The position numbers and the translations under genes are program-made. The notes under the pieces were generated by a model. It saw only the letters and a program-made list of their open reading frames with translations, did no database searches and was not told the DNA's origin. From positions 682,001 through 746,000 of the forward strand of contig NZ_JACCCU010000003.1 in NCBI RefSeq assembly GCF_013410875.1: 64,000 bases of DNA, written 5' to 3'. Below, piece by piece: positions 1 through 7,952 of the stretch (the stretch's first letter is position 1; every line of letters starts with the position of its first letter). Source of the stretch: Tunturiibacter empetritectus. Its GTDB lineage: Bacteria; Acidobacteriota; Terriglobia; Terriglobales; Acidobacteriaceae.

Positions 1-962
1 ATATTTCCGCCGCACACCATCACCGCGGTATGAGCCCCATTCAACGTCGTCTTCTTCTGCAACAATGCCGCCAGCGCCGCAGCTCCAGCGCCCTCGGCCA
101 GAGTCTTTTCCCGCTCGAGCAGAACAAGAATCGCCGAAGCAATCTCATCTTCGTCAACAGTCACGATCTCATCGACATACCGCTCGACAACGGGAAACGT
201 GGCGTCTCCTACACGCCGTACCGCGATACCATCAGCAATTGTGGTCGAGGCCTCCAGAGTCACCGGATGACCCGCCGCGCGCGCCGCCACCATCGAAGGC
301 AATCTGGACGTCTGCACCCCGATCACGCGAATCTCAGCCCGCGAAGCCTGATGGCAAGCCTCCTTGATCGCGCAGGCGATCCCGCCGATCAGGCCGCCGC
401 CGCCGATCGGCACCACCACCGCCTCCAGTTGAGGCACCTGCTCCAGCAACTCCAGCCCAATCGTGCCCTGCCCCGCCATCACCACCGCATCGTCGAACGG
501 ATGAATAAACGTCATCCCCTCCGCCTCGCAAAGCCGCGTAGCCTCCTCGCAAGCCTCGTCGTAGTTGGCCCCATGCAGCACCACCTCCGCCCCAAATCCA
601 CGCGTCGCCGTCACCTTCACCAGCGGCGTCGCCAGCGGCATCACAATCAGCGCACGAATCCCCCGCTTCGTCGCATGGTAGGCAACGCCCTGCGCATGGT
701 TTCCCGCGCTCGCAGCGACCACCCCCCGCGCAGCCTGCTCCGGCGTCAGCAGCGCAATCCGGTTCAGCGCCCCGCGCTCTTTGAACGAGCCCGTCATCTG
801 CAGGTTTTCCAGCTTCAGATACACCTGCTGCCCAGTCAGCGCAGACAGCATCTGCGAGTGCGGGCACGGCGAGTAGTAGATCGCCTCACGCACCCGCTCC
901 CGCGCCGCGGCTACATCGGCAAGGCTGATACTGAGTTGGCTTATCGAATCCTTCACAGGCAT
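1..962 (-). CDS. ilvA: Threonine ammonia-lyase (threonine dehydratase), C-terminus beyond window
   Basis: PLP-dependent enzyme that deaminates threonine to 2-oxobutanoate, the first step towards isoleucine. The frame starts with MPVKDSISQL at 962 and stays open to the window edge, so about 320 residues are present and the end is missing. The PLP lysine lies in the SFKERGA motif (Lys61), followed by an SAGNHAQG motif and the glycine-rich VPIGGGGLIGG phosphate loop. It is last in a leftward run behind tyrA with a 53-base gap, so it is probably co-transcribed with the aromatic genes. Whether it is the biosynthetic (IlvA) or catabolic type depends on the C-terminal regulatory domain outside the window, so the symbol is provisional. 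Confidence 0.9.
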   Translation of the reverse strand, partial: MPVKDSISQLSISLADVAAARERVREAIYYSPCPHSQMLSALTGQQVYLKLENLQMTGSFKERGALNRIALLTPEQAARGVVAASAGNHAQGVAYHATKRGIRALIVMPLATPLVKVTATRGFGAEVVLHGANYDEACEEATRLCEAEGMTFIHPFDDAVVMAGQGTIGLELLEQVPQLEAVVVPIGGGGLIGGIACAIKEACHQASRAEIRVIGVQTSRLPSMVAARAAGHPVTLEASTTIADGIAVRRVGDATFPVVERYVDEIVTVDEDEIASAILVLLEREKTLAEGAGAAALAALLQKKTTLNGAHTAVMVCGGN

Positions 963-1015
963 TATGATCTCTCTTCAAACTCGCAAAACATCAATCCTCT
1001 AGCGTAAAAATCGAA

Positions 1016-1870
1016 TCATCGCCGCTGACGAAACCTATTCGCCAGCGCAAACTCATCCCGCAACTCCGGCGTCCGCAGATTCTCCCGAACATGCTGCAAT
1101 CGCTGTTCAAACGCCAGCAGCGTATCGGCGACCGGCCCCGAGTTGGTCATCGCGACATCCCGCCACATACTGTACGGGCTGGCTCCCAACCGCGTCGTCT
1201 CCCTCAGCGCACGTCCTCCGATCGCCGCAATCTCCGGAGCATCGCCAAACCTTTCTTCCAGCAGTGCTGACAACGCAGTCGAGAGCATCTGCGGCAGATG
1301 ACTCACCCACGCGCACATCTCGTCGTGCCGCATCGCATCCATGTCCAGCATCCGCGACCCGAAGCAGCCAATCCATCCACGCCACTCCCTCTCCATCGCC
1401 GTCGTCTCGGGCGTGATCGGCGTGAACAACCACATCGCGCCATCAAAAAGTCCAGCCTCCGCCAGCAGAGCCCCTCCGGACTCTTTGCCCGCCATCGGAT
1501 GTCCAGGAAGAAAAACGGCGGTTGTATCTCCCGCAAATAACTCCCGCGCCAGCTCCACAATCTCGAGCTTCGTGCTCCCAACATCGGTCACCAGCTGCCC
1601 CGAACGCAGCACCGGCGCCAACTGTTGCATCCAGTCTTTGATCGCAAGCACCGGCACCGCCAGCACAATCACATCCGCCAGCCTGGCCAGCTCCAGAGCG
1701 TTCTCGCGGCTCGCCGCCCTGCCATCGATCGCGCCCATCTGCACCGCGGAAGCCATTTCGAGTTGACTGTTATCCCATCCGTCGATGCGCCCCCCAAAGC
1801 CAGCCGCACGCAGCGCCAAGCCCGTCGAAGCGCCAATCAATCCCGTCCCAATGATGAAAACCCGCTCCAT
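1016..1870 (-). CDS. tyrA: Prephenate dehydrogenase
   Basis: Oxidatively decarboxylates prephenate to 4-hydroxyphenylpyruvate in tyrosine synthesis, using NAD(P)+. The 284-residue protein opens with a Rossmann signature GTGLIG at residues 8-13, has VGSTK at 97-101, and the GHPMAGKESGG motif at 123-133 whose histidine (124) is the conserved active-site residue of TyrA proteins. The all-alpha C-terminal dimerisation domain follows, with SHLPQ. There is no fused chorismate mutase or ACT domain, so this is the short monofunctional type; the mutase is a separate gene in the same run. Only 18 bases separate it from aroF upstream, which argues for one transcript. Confidence 0.95.
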   Translation of the reverse strand: MERVFIIGTGLIGASTGLALRAAGFGGRIDGWDNSQLEMASAVQMGAIDGRAASRENALELARLADVIVLAVPVLAIKDWMQQLAPVLRSGQLVTDVGSTKLEIVELARELFAGDTTAVFLPGHPMAGKESGGALLAEAGLFDGAMWLFTPITPETTAMEREWRGWIGCFGSRMLDMDAMRHDEMCAWVSHLPQMLSTALSALLEERFGDAPEIAAIGGRALRETTRLGASPYSMWRDVAMTNSGPVADTLLAFEQRLQHVRENLRTPELRDEFALANRFRQRR

Positions 1871-1888
1871 TATGCCCGAAACCTCGCC

Positions 1889-2908
1889 TTACGCCATTGT
1901 CCTGTTCACCACTGGAGCCAGCAACTTCAGCTGTGCCATCAGCTTCTGTAACTGTTCCGGATACAAGCTCTGCGCCCCATCGCTCATCGCCTTATCGGGG
2001 TTCGGATGCATCTCCATCAGCAGTCCATCTGCCCCAGCCGCCACACTCGCCAGAGCCATCGGCGGCACCAGGTCGCGAATCCCAACGCCATGCGATGGAT
2101 CGCCCAGCACAGGCAGGTGCGTAAGCTTCTTCAGCACCGGAATTGCCGAGATATCCATCGTATTCCGCGTATAAGTCTCATACGTCCTGATCCCCCGCTC
2201 ACACAGCATCAGGTTATAGTTGCCGCCGGACAGAATGTACTCCGCGCTCAGCAGCACCTCTTCAATCGTCGCCGAGATCCCGCGCTTCATCAGCACCGGC
2301 TTCCGCACATGCCCCAGCTCGCGCAGCAGATTGAAGTTCTGCATATTCCGCGCCCCCACCTGAAAGCAGTCGATATACGGCAGCATCAGCTCAATCTGCG
2401 AGATCTCCATCACCTCTGTGATCACCAGCAACCCGGTCTCATCTGAGACGTCACGCAGCAGCTTCAACCCATCCAGCCCCATGCCCTGAAAGCTATACGG
2501 TGAGCTCCTCGGCTTAAACGCGCCCCCCCGCAAAAACTTCGCACCTGCAGCGGCAACCTGTTTCGCGCTGGTCAGAATCTGCTCCCGAGACTCCACCGAG
2601 CACGGCCCCGCCATCACGACCACTTCTTTTCCGCCCACCACCACACCGTTTGGAAACGTAACCGTCGTTCCCTCCGGCCGGAAGCTCCTGCCCGCCAGCT
2701 TGTACGGCGACGAGATGCGATAAGCGTCATAAACGCCGGCCAGCACCTTGAACTCGGCGACCTCGAAGTGTTCCGGAGTCCCCACACCCGCCAGAATCGT
2801 CTGTACCGCGCCTGTCGTCCGGTGAACGTTGAAGCCAAGCTCCACCATCCGTTCAATCACCTGCTGGATATTCTCTTCCGTCGCCTGGTCATGCATCGCA
2901 ACTATCAT
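1889..2908 (-). CDS. aroF: 3-deoxy-7-phosphoheptulonate synthase (DAHP synthase, type I-beta)
   Basis: First committed enzyme of the shikimate pathway, condensing phosphoenolpyruvate and erythrose 4-phosphate. The 339-residue protein has an N-terminal ferredoxin-like regulatory domain of about 70 residues (starting MIVAMHDQATEENIQQ) joined to a TIM-barrel core. Core landmarks are MAGPCSVES near residue 100, RGGAFKPRSSPYSFQG, and GDPSHGVG near the end. This arrangement is that of Thermotoga-type enzymes, in which the N-terminal domain mediates feedback by aromatic amino acids; that control is inferred here. It lies between aroQ (86-base gap) and tyrA (18-base gap), so the pathway's first step, the chorismate mutase step and the tyrosine branch are encoded together. 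Confidence 0.95.
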   Translation of the reverse strand: MIVAMHDQATEENIQQVIERMVELGFNVHRTTGAVQTILAGVGTPEHFEVAEFKVLAGVYDAYRISSPYKLAGRSFRPEGTTVTFPNGVVVGGKEVVVMAGPCSVESREQILTSAKQVAAAGAKFLRGGAFKPRSSPYSFQGMGLDGLKLLRDVSDETGLLVITEVMEISQIELMLPYIDCFQVGARNMQNFNLLRELGHVRKPVLMKRGISATIEEVLLSAEYILSGGNYNLMLCERGIRTYETYTRNTMDISAIPVLKKLTHLPVLGDPSHGVGIRDLVPPMALASVAAGADGLLMEMHPNPDKAMSDGAQSLYPEQLQKLMAQLKLLAPVVNRTMA

Positions 2909-2994
2909 CGTCTTCGCTTCACTCTCTTTTACGTAACAAAATTAGCTACAAATAGATCCGCCCAATTGCAACTTCCGGCTCCCGCGCGTGCCAG

Positions 2995-3258
2995 TTAAAG
3001 ATCTCTTCGCTGCAGCGTCCGCATCACGTCGATGATCCGCTCATACACGTGGAGCAACTCAGCGTCCGCCAGCGGTCCCGGATTTGCCTTGCGGACACGG
3101 TCGAAGACCTCCTGCTCCCGCCGCGGCTCATAGACCGGCAGGTTCGCAGTCTTTTTGAGTTCTCCAATCGCGCGTGCAGCCTCTGCCCGCTGGTTGATGA
3201 GTCGAACAATCTCGACATCCAACTCGTCGATCTTCTGTCTCCAGTCGGAGATATCCAT
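2995..3258 (-). CDS. aroQ: Chorismate mutase, AroQ class
   Basis: Converts chorismate to prephenate, the branch point to phenylalanine and tyrosine. The product is only 87 residues, the usual size of a stand-alone AroQ helical domain, and opens with DWRQKIDELDVEIVRLINQR, the typical first helix with its active-site arginine. YEPRREQEV in the middle supplies further active-site charges. A ribosome-binding site (GAGGCGAG) lies just ahead of the ATG at 3258. It is placed between trpA (115-base gap) and aroF (86-base gap). In many bacteria this domain is fused to TyrA, PheA or DAHP synthase; here it is free, and it may form a complex with the neighbouring DAHP synthase (inference). Confidence 0.92.
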   Translation of the reverse strand: MDISDWRQKIDELDVEIVRLINQRAEAARAIGELKKTANLPVYEPRREQEVFDRVRKANPGPLADAELLHVYERIIDVMRTLQRRDL

Positions 3259-3373
3259 CCACTCGCCTCGCGGTGCAGCGGAGCAGGCCTGAACGCAGCT
3301 CGCTGCAAAGTATTTTGTACCAACAATGATAAACGTCCCATCGCGCCATTTTGCTTGGCCAGCTCAGCGGCCC

Positions 3374-4135
3374 TCATGCTCTCAACCCCGCAATGAACTG
3401 TCCAACCGCAGTCGCGGCATCGGTAGGCTGAGTCTTCTCGATCAAAGCCACAATAGCGCTCCCGATAATGGCCGCATCGGCAAACTCCCCCACCGCCTTC
3501 ACGTGCTCAGCGTTCGAGATCCCGAACCCTACGGCGATCGGCAGCTTCGTAAACTGCCGCAGCCGCGTCACCAGCTCCGAAGCATCACCGGCCACCTTCT
3601 GCTGCGTCCCGGTTATTCCCACCCGCGAGATCGCGTACACAAACCCCTGCGACACTCCCGCAATCGCCTTCAACCGGGCATCAGGACTAGTTGGCGCCGC
3701 CAGAAAGATCGGTGCCAGCCCGTGGGCCTTCATCGCCTCCAGATACTCCCCCGCCTCTTCGACGATCATGTCCGTCAGCAACACTCCATCCGCACCAGCC
3801 TCCGCCGCACGCGCGCAAAACGTCTCCATCCCCATCCGCATCACAGGATTCAAATAAGAAAACAAGACCAACCCAGCCGAAGGCCGAACGGCGCGCAACT
3901 CCTTTGCCAGCTCCAGCACGTCGGTCAACCTTACCCCTCGCGCCACGGCCCGCTCACTGGCTCGCTGAATCACCGGCCCGTCCGCTAGCGGATCACTGAA
4001 AGGCACACCCAACTCAATCACATCCGCGCCATTATCGATCGCAGCCAGCGCAATATCCCGAGTAGTCGTCAAATCAGGATCGCCCGCCGTCAAATAAGCA
4101 ACAATCCCCGGCTTCTTCCTAAACTCAATCGCCAC
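3374..4135 (-). CDS. trpA: Tryptophan synthase alpha subunit
   Basis: Cleaves indole-3-glycerol phosphate to indole and glyceraldehyde 3-phosphate, handing indole to the beta subunit through a tunnel. The 253-residue TIM-barrel shows IELGVPFSDPLADGP near residues 40-54, which contains both catalytic acids (Glu and Asp of the family), then SYLNP and a phosphate-binding GFGIS near the C-terminus. Length is usual, though the N-terminus is short: only MAIEFRKKPG precedes the first strand. trpB lies 70 bases upstream on the same strand, in the reversed order B-A typical of bacteria. The gap to aroQ (115 bases) has no convincing terminator. Confidence 0.96.
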   Translation of the reverse strand: MAIEFRKKPGIVAYLTAGDPDLTTTRDIALAAIDNGADVIELGVPFSDPLADGPVIQRASERAVARGVRLTDVLELAKELRAVRPSAGLVLFSYLNPVMRMGMETFCARAAEAGADGVLLTDMIVEEAGEYLEAMKAHGLAPIFLAAPTSPDARLKAIAGVSQGFVYAISRVGITGTQQKVAGDASELVTRLRQFTKLPIAVGFGISNAEHVKAVGEFADAAIIGSAIVALIEKTQPTDAATAVGQFIAGLRA

Positions 4136-4205
4136 AAACCCTCCAAATCAAATCACTTGCCCTTGTCTCTATCCGCGTTCCTCTGCGAAGATCCGCGGTC
4201 GCGCC

Positions 4206-5438
4206 TCAAGCTCCCTTCAAATCAAGCTCCCGCGCCAGAATCCCCATATCCTTATCGCCACGCCCCGACAAATTCACCATCAACACATCCGTCTTCGTCA
4301 TCGACGGAGCCAGTCGAATCGCCTCCGCAACCGCATGTGCACTCTCAAGTGCAGGCAGAATCCCCTCCGTCCGCGACAGCGTCACCGTAGCCTTCAACGC
4401 CGCCTCATCCGAGCACGAGACATAGCTCGCCCGCCCGGAATCATGCAGCATCGCATGCTCTGGCCCCACGCTCGCATAGTCCAGCCCGGCAGATACCGAG
4501 TGCGTACTGCTCACCTGGCCGGCATCATTTTGTAACACATACGAGTACGTACCCTGCAGCACCCCGGGCAAGCCACCGCCAACCTTTTGAAACCGCGCCG
4601 CATGCTCTCCCAGTGCCGTCCCACGGCCGCCAGCCTCAACGCCGATCAGCTGCACATCCGCATCCGACAGAAACTCATAGAACGCGCCAATAGCATTCGA
4701 GCCGCCACCCACGCAGGCAACGATCGCCGTTGGCAGCTTTCCCTCCTGCTCCAGCATCTGCGCCCGCGCCTCCCGGCTGATCACGCGATGAAAGTCCCGA
4801 ACCATCGTCGGATAAGGATGCGCCCCCAGCGCGCTGCCGAGAATGTAATAAGTCGTCCGCACATTCGTCACCCAATCCCGCATCGCCTCGTTGATCGCAT
4901 CCTTCAACGTAGCCGACCCCGCCGAAACACCGCGCACCTCCGCCCCCAGTAGCCGCATCCGGTAGACATTCAACTCCTGCCGCCGCATGTCCTCCTCGCC
5001 CATATAGACGACGCACTCCAGACCCAGCAGCGCACAAACCGTCGCCGTCGCCACCCCATGCTGCCCAGCGCCCGTCTCCGCAATAATTCGTTGCTTCCCC
5101 ATCCTCCGCGCCAGCAGCCCCTGGCCCAGTGCGTTATTGATCTTGTGCGCGCCGGTATGCAGCAGATCTTCGCGCTTCAAATAGATCTTCGCCCCGCCCA
5201 GCTGCCCGGTCAGCCTCTTCGCAAAGTAGAGCGGAGTAGGCCGCCCGCAGTAGTGGTGCAGCAGATCATCCAACTCAGCTTGAAACGCCGCATCCCTTTG
5301 AGCCAATGCATACGCCTCTTCCAACTCCTCAAGCGCAGCCATCAGCGTCTCCGGCACATACCTTCCGCCATACGCGCCAAACCGCCCTGCCACCGCCGCA
5401 CCTATCGTAGTCCCTGAACTCGCTGTCCCTGCACTCAT
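4206..5438 (-). CDS. trpB: Tryptophan synthase beta subunit
   Basis: PLP enzyme joining indole and serine to form tryptophan. The 410-residue protein has the early FGAYGGRYVPETLMAAL signature, the PLP lysine in HTGAHKINN, and the phosphate loop GGGSNAIG. The frame is open ten codons further upstream, but the ATG at 5438 is preferred: GAGGAGAG sits 6 bases ahead of it and the protein then starts MSAGTASSG, in line with family length. It is the first gene of the leftward run. A terminator-like hairpin lies only about 35 bases upstream of this start, so expression may be controlled by attenuation. No trpC, trpD, trpE or trpF is nearby. Confidence 0.96.
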   Translation of the reverse strand: MSAGTASSGTTIGAAVAGRFGAYGGRYVPETLMAALEELEEAYALAQRDAAFQAELDDLLHHYCGRPTPLYFAKRLTGQLGGAKIYLKREDLLHTGAHKINNALGQGLLARRMGKQRIIAETGAGQHGVATATVCALLGLECVVYMGEEDMRRQELNVYRMRLLGAEVRGVSAGSATLKDAINEAMRDWVTNVRTTYYILGSALGAHPYPTMVRDFHRVISREARAQMLEQEGKLPTAIVACVGGGSNAIGAFYEFLSDADVQLIGVEAGGRGTALGEHAARFQKVGGGLPGVLQGTYSYVLQNDAGQVSSTHSVSAGLDYASVGPEHAMLHDSGRASYVSCSDEAALKATVTLSRTEGILPALESAHAVAEAIRLAPSMTKTDVLMVNLSGRGDKDMGILARELDLKGA

Positions 5439-5466
5439 CGGCCTCTCCTCGAATCTCGCCCTGCAC

Positions 5467-5499
5467 AAAACAAAAGCCGCGACTTGGAAGGTCGCGGCT
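5467..5499 (-). terminator. Terminator-like hairpin ahead of trpB (possible attenuator)
   Basis: On the minus strand a perfect 9-bp stem (AGCCGCGAC / GTCGCGGCT, loop of 7) is followed by TTTTGTTTTG, the form of an intrinsic terminator. It lies about 200 bases past the end of the upstream envelope-protein gene and only about 35 bases before the trpB start. Either it ends the upstream unit and the trp operon has a very compact promoter, or it is an attenuator in the trp leader. No run of Trp codons or T-box motif was seen upstream. Confidence 0.65.
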
Positions 5500-5561
5500 C
5501 GTAGGAATCTCGAATCAACTGAAGTTACAGATATCTCTCAGATGAACCTACTCCGCCGAGG

Positions 5562-5584
5562 CCGCTATTGTGCGCCAATAGCGG
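5562..5584. repeat. 9-bp perfect inverted repeat in the region upstream of trpB
   Basis: CCGCTATTG and CAATAGCGG face each other across a 5-base spacer, about 65 bases upstream of the terminator-like hairpin. It could be an operator or a second RNA hairpin of a trp leader. No regulator family can be assigned from the sequence alone. Confidence 0.45.
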
Positions 5585-5698
5585 AGAATAAACGAAATTC
5601 GGCTGGACTGAAAAATCATCTTGGTATCAACCATACATCCTGCACCGCCGCTCTGCAACCCGAGGGGCCGAGTGTTCCCGCTGCATTCAGTAAAACTG

Positions 5699-6544
5699 CT
5701 AATCGACCGGGGACTGCTTCTTCCCCCAGTTAAATCGCCGGCCCACAATCGCCTTCACGATCAGGTGATCGGTAGCAGCTGTAGGTCCGATCCCCACGCC
5801 GAAGTTGATCTCCCACTTCGGAGAGACGTTCAAATCCGTCACCGCAAAGATCTGCTGTTGTTGCCCGTGGAGCGACTCGAACGACCCGATGCGTCCATAG
5901 TCTGCGTAGTATTCGAGTCCTCCGCTGATTACCCTCGTAAAGTCATAACTAACTTTGGCTGCCGGGGAAAATCCCAGCCCCAGCGCAACATCCGGTCCGT
6001 GGAAGGTCCTCTCCAACGCAGGATTCACTGCGAAGTACCATCGCCCCACCGACTTGTCGATGATCGGCCGTATCTCCCACGTCCACGTATCCGGCGAATA
6101 CACGGCCCTCTGATAACCGATCTCTGTTGACAAGCTGACTCCCACCGGCCAGTGCCACGAGTCGGGAACCCTCACCCGAGGTCGAATATGATCGCCGACC
6201 CATTGCACCCCATGGCCATCCTGAGTACTCGTAAAGACGTAGAATCCTACCTCGGACCACGTGGTCAGTCCTTCCGTAAGCTCCAGCGTCTCGTGCTCCT
6301 GATGATTCGTTGGATACACCCCGTCAACCGTCCGTATCTGACCGTCCGGCGTAAAGTTCGTATGCAGCTCCACCATCAAATTCTTCGGCGGAACCGTATC
6401 GGCCCCATACACCTGAATCTCATAGTTGCCTTGGGCACGTGCGACCTCCGTCGAGCATGCAGCCATAGCAAGACCCAGCGACAGAACCGCGATCTTGCCT
6501 CGACATGTTAAGAAGAAATTCAGGATCATCTCCGAGTCACACAT
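5699..6544 (-). CDS. Predicted outer-membrane or cell-envelope protein downstream of a multicopper oxidase
   Basis: 281 residues with a hydrophobic N-terminal export segment (IAVLSLGLAMAACSTEVARAQG). This could be cut after ARAQG by signal peptidase I, or the Cys in AMAAC could be lipidated. The mature part alternates short hydrophobic and polar strands rich in aromatics and ends in RRFNWGKKQSPVD, a composition suggesting a beta-barrel or beta-sandwich of the kind seen in putative outer-membrane transport proteins. Its start overlaps the multicopper oxidase stop by 8 bases, so the two are translationally coupled and probably act together in metal handling at the envelope (inference). No precise family is recognised. 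An alternative start is the ATG at 6529. Confidence 0.8.
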   Translation of the reverse strand: MCDSEMILNFFLTCRGKIAVLSLGLAMAACSTEVARAQGNYEIQVYGADTVPPKNLMVELHTNFTPDGQIRTVDGVYPTNHQEHETLELTEGLTTWSEVGFYVFTSTQDGHGVQWVGDHIRPRVRVPDSWHWPVGVSLSTEIGYQRAVYSPDTWTWEIRPIIDKSVGRWYFAVNPALERTFHGPDVALGLGFSPAAKVSYDFTRVISGGLEYYADYGRIGSFESLHGQQQQIFAVTDLNVSPKWEINFGVGIGPTAATDHLIVKAIVGRRFNWGKKQSPVD

Positions 6545-7880
6545 AGCGAAAGAGCATCATGAATCCATCGTCCATGTGGTTCTGTTGATGGCAATGGAAC
6601 AGCGTAAGCCCCGGGTGGTTCGCTGTAAACTCAACATCGACCTCGGAGCCCGCTCCAACCAGAACAACGTCTTTTAAAATGCCGCGCGTCTCAGCCTGAT
6701 CTCCAACCCGGATCAGTTCGAACGTATGCCGATGCAGATGAACCGGGTGATCCTCCGTACTCTTGTTCTTGAACAGCAGCCGATAGCGCTGACCCCGCGT
6801 TAGCGCCACCGTCTCGGTATCGGGGAAGGACTTGCCGTTGATCGTAAAGCGATCCATCGCACCATGCCCCTCAAACTTGGACTCGAACACCAGCGGAATC
6901 TCAACAGCATCTTTCTCCGATGCCGCTCCCGCCACGCCAAATTGCGAATAGTCCCACACCAGGTTGTTCGGCTGCTCCCACCGCGGCTTCCCTCCCGCTC
7001 CGGCATACTCTACGACAACTCCCATTCCCGCGCCCATCACGTGTTTGCGTACCTCTCCCATCACCCACACACCGGGATTATTCATCTCAACCACTGCGCA
7101 CACACGTTCGGCAGGCGCTAGCCGCAACATCGCCACTGTTCGTGGCTGCGGAACCGTGTTTCCATCAAGCGCAATCACGCGAAACGAGTGCCCCGCAAAC
7201 GCGATCCAATGGGGCTCCGTAGCGCTGCTGTTGAGCACATGCAGAAGCACTCGCTCCCCTTGTTTCACTCGCAGCGGTTCGCCGAAGCCAAGTTTTCTTC
7301 CGTTGATCGTCGAAATATCGTAGGCAGGATTCATCGACCCATCATCGCTGGCCAGCAGACTCCCGCTCCAGTCATGCAGCGCCAGAAAGATCTCCTGGTC
7401 ATAACGAGCAGGGTTGTCCCTTGGCTCTATCATCAGGAAACCGTGCTGCCCGGTGTACTGTCCCTTCTTCAGGTCTCGTCCGGCAAACGTATGCGTGTGA
7501 TACCAGCGAAATCCCGAGGGGCTGGGTGTAAAGGTGTATCGCGTGCTTCCACCCGGCGCGATGTGGGGCGTGCCTTCTTCCATCGCGCCATCCACCTCTG
7601 GCGGCAGAAATAATCCATGCCAATGCACAATCTCATCGCTGTTCGTATGATTCGTAACATCGATCGTTACCGGCTGGCCTTCCTTCAAATGCAACAAGGC
7701 ACCAGGCACCTGTTGGTTGTAGGCAACCGTTTTGACAAAGTGGCCAGACGCAACCTCCAGCGAATAAGCCGCAATATTGATCCTGGCATCGGCTTCGCCA
7801 AGCGCCTCAACGCTATCTGGCATCGCAGCCGCGACAGCTGCCATTCCTGACATTCGTAAAACGTCTCGCCGGCTGACCAC
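6537..7880 (-). CDS. Multicopper oxidase with Tat-type signal
   Basis: Exported copper enzyme of 447 residues that oxidises a substrate (metal ion or phenolic) and reduces oxygen to water. The N-terminus MVSRRDVLRMSGMAAVAAAM is a twin-arginine signal. All copper-binding blocks are present: HWHGLFLPP, YHTHTFAG, HPVHLHRHTFEL and the C-terminal HCHQQNHMDDGFMML, which together form the T1, T2 and T3 sites. The layout (three cupredoxin domains, compact length) resembles CopA/SufI-type oxidases. The start is a GTG. It overlaps the downstream envelope-protein gene. Copper detoxification is the likely role, but substrate specificity cannot be read from sequence. Confidence 0.9.
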   Translation of the reverse strand: MVSRRDVLRMSGMAAVAAAMPDSVEALGEADARINIAAYSLEVASGHFVKTVAYNQQVPGALLHLKEGQPVTIDVTNHTNSDEIVHWHGLFLPPEVDGAMEEGTPHIAPGGSTRYTFTPSPSGFRWYHTHTFAGRDLKKGQYTGQHGFLMIEPRDNPARYDQEIFLALHDWSGSLLASDDGSMNPAYDISTINGRKLGFGEPLRVKQGERVLLHVLNSSATEPHWIAFAGHSFRVIALDGNTVPQPRTVAMLRLAPAERVCAVVEMNNPGVWVMGEVRKHVMGAGMGVVVEYAGAGGKPRWEQPNNLVWDYSQFGVAGAASEKDAVEIPLVFESKFEGHGAMDRFTINGKSFPDTETVALTRGQRYRLLFKNKSTEDHPVHLHRHTFELIRVGDQAETRGILKDVVLVGAGSEVDVEFTANHPGLTLFHCHQQNHMDDGFMMLFRYV

Positions 7881-7888
7881 GTCTCATT

Positions 7889-7918
7889 TTAACAGGAAGC
7901 AAGTTAACAGGAAGCAAG
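7889..7918. repeat. Tandem duplication of a 15-bp unit
   Basis: TTAACAGGAAGCAAG occurs twice head to tail with no mismatch, between the start of the multicopper oxidase and the end of the rel gene. Probably a slippage product; it sits where the multicopper oxidase promoter should be. Confidence 0.85.
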
Positions 7919-7952
7919 CTTCAGCAAATCCGCCCAAACTCTTGCAGCACGA

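Noticed and set aside
3024..3377. 117-codon frame overlapping aroQ and starting with an ATGA overlap at the trpA stop
   Set aside because: The overlap is tempting, but the product is Arg/Ser-rich, lacks a domain, and most of it lies over aroQ, which is unmistakable.
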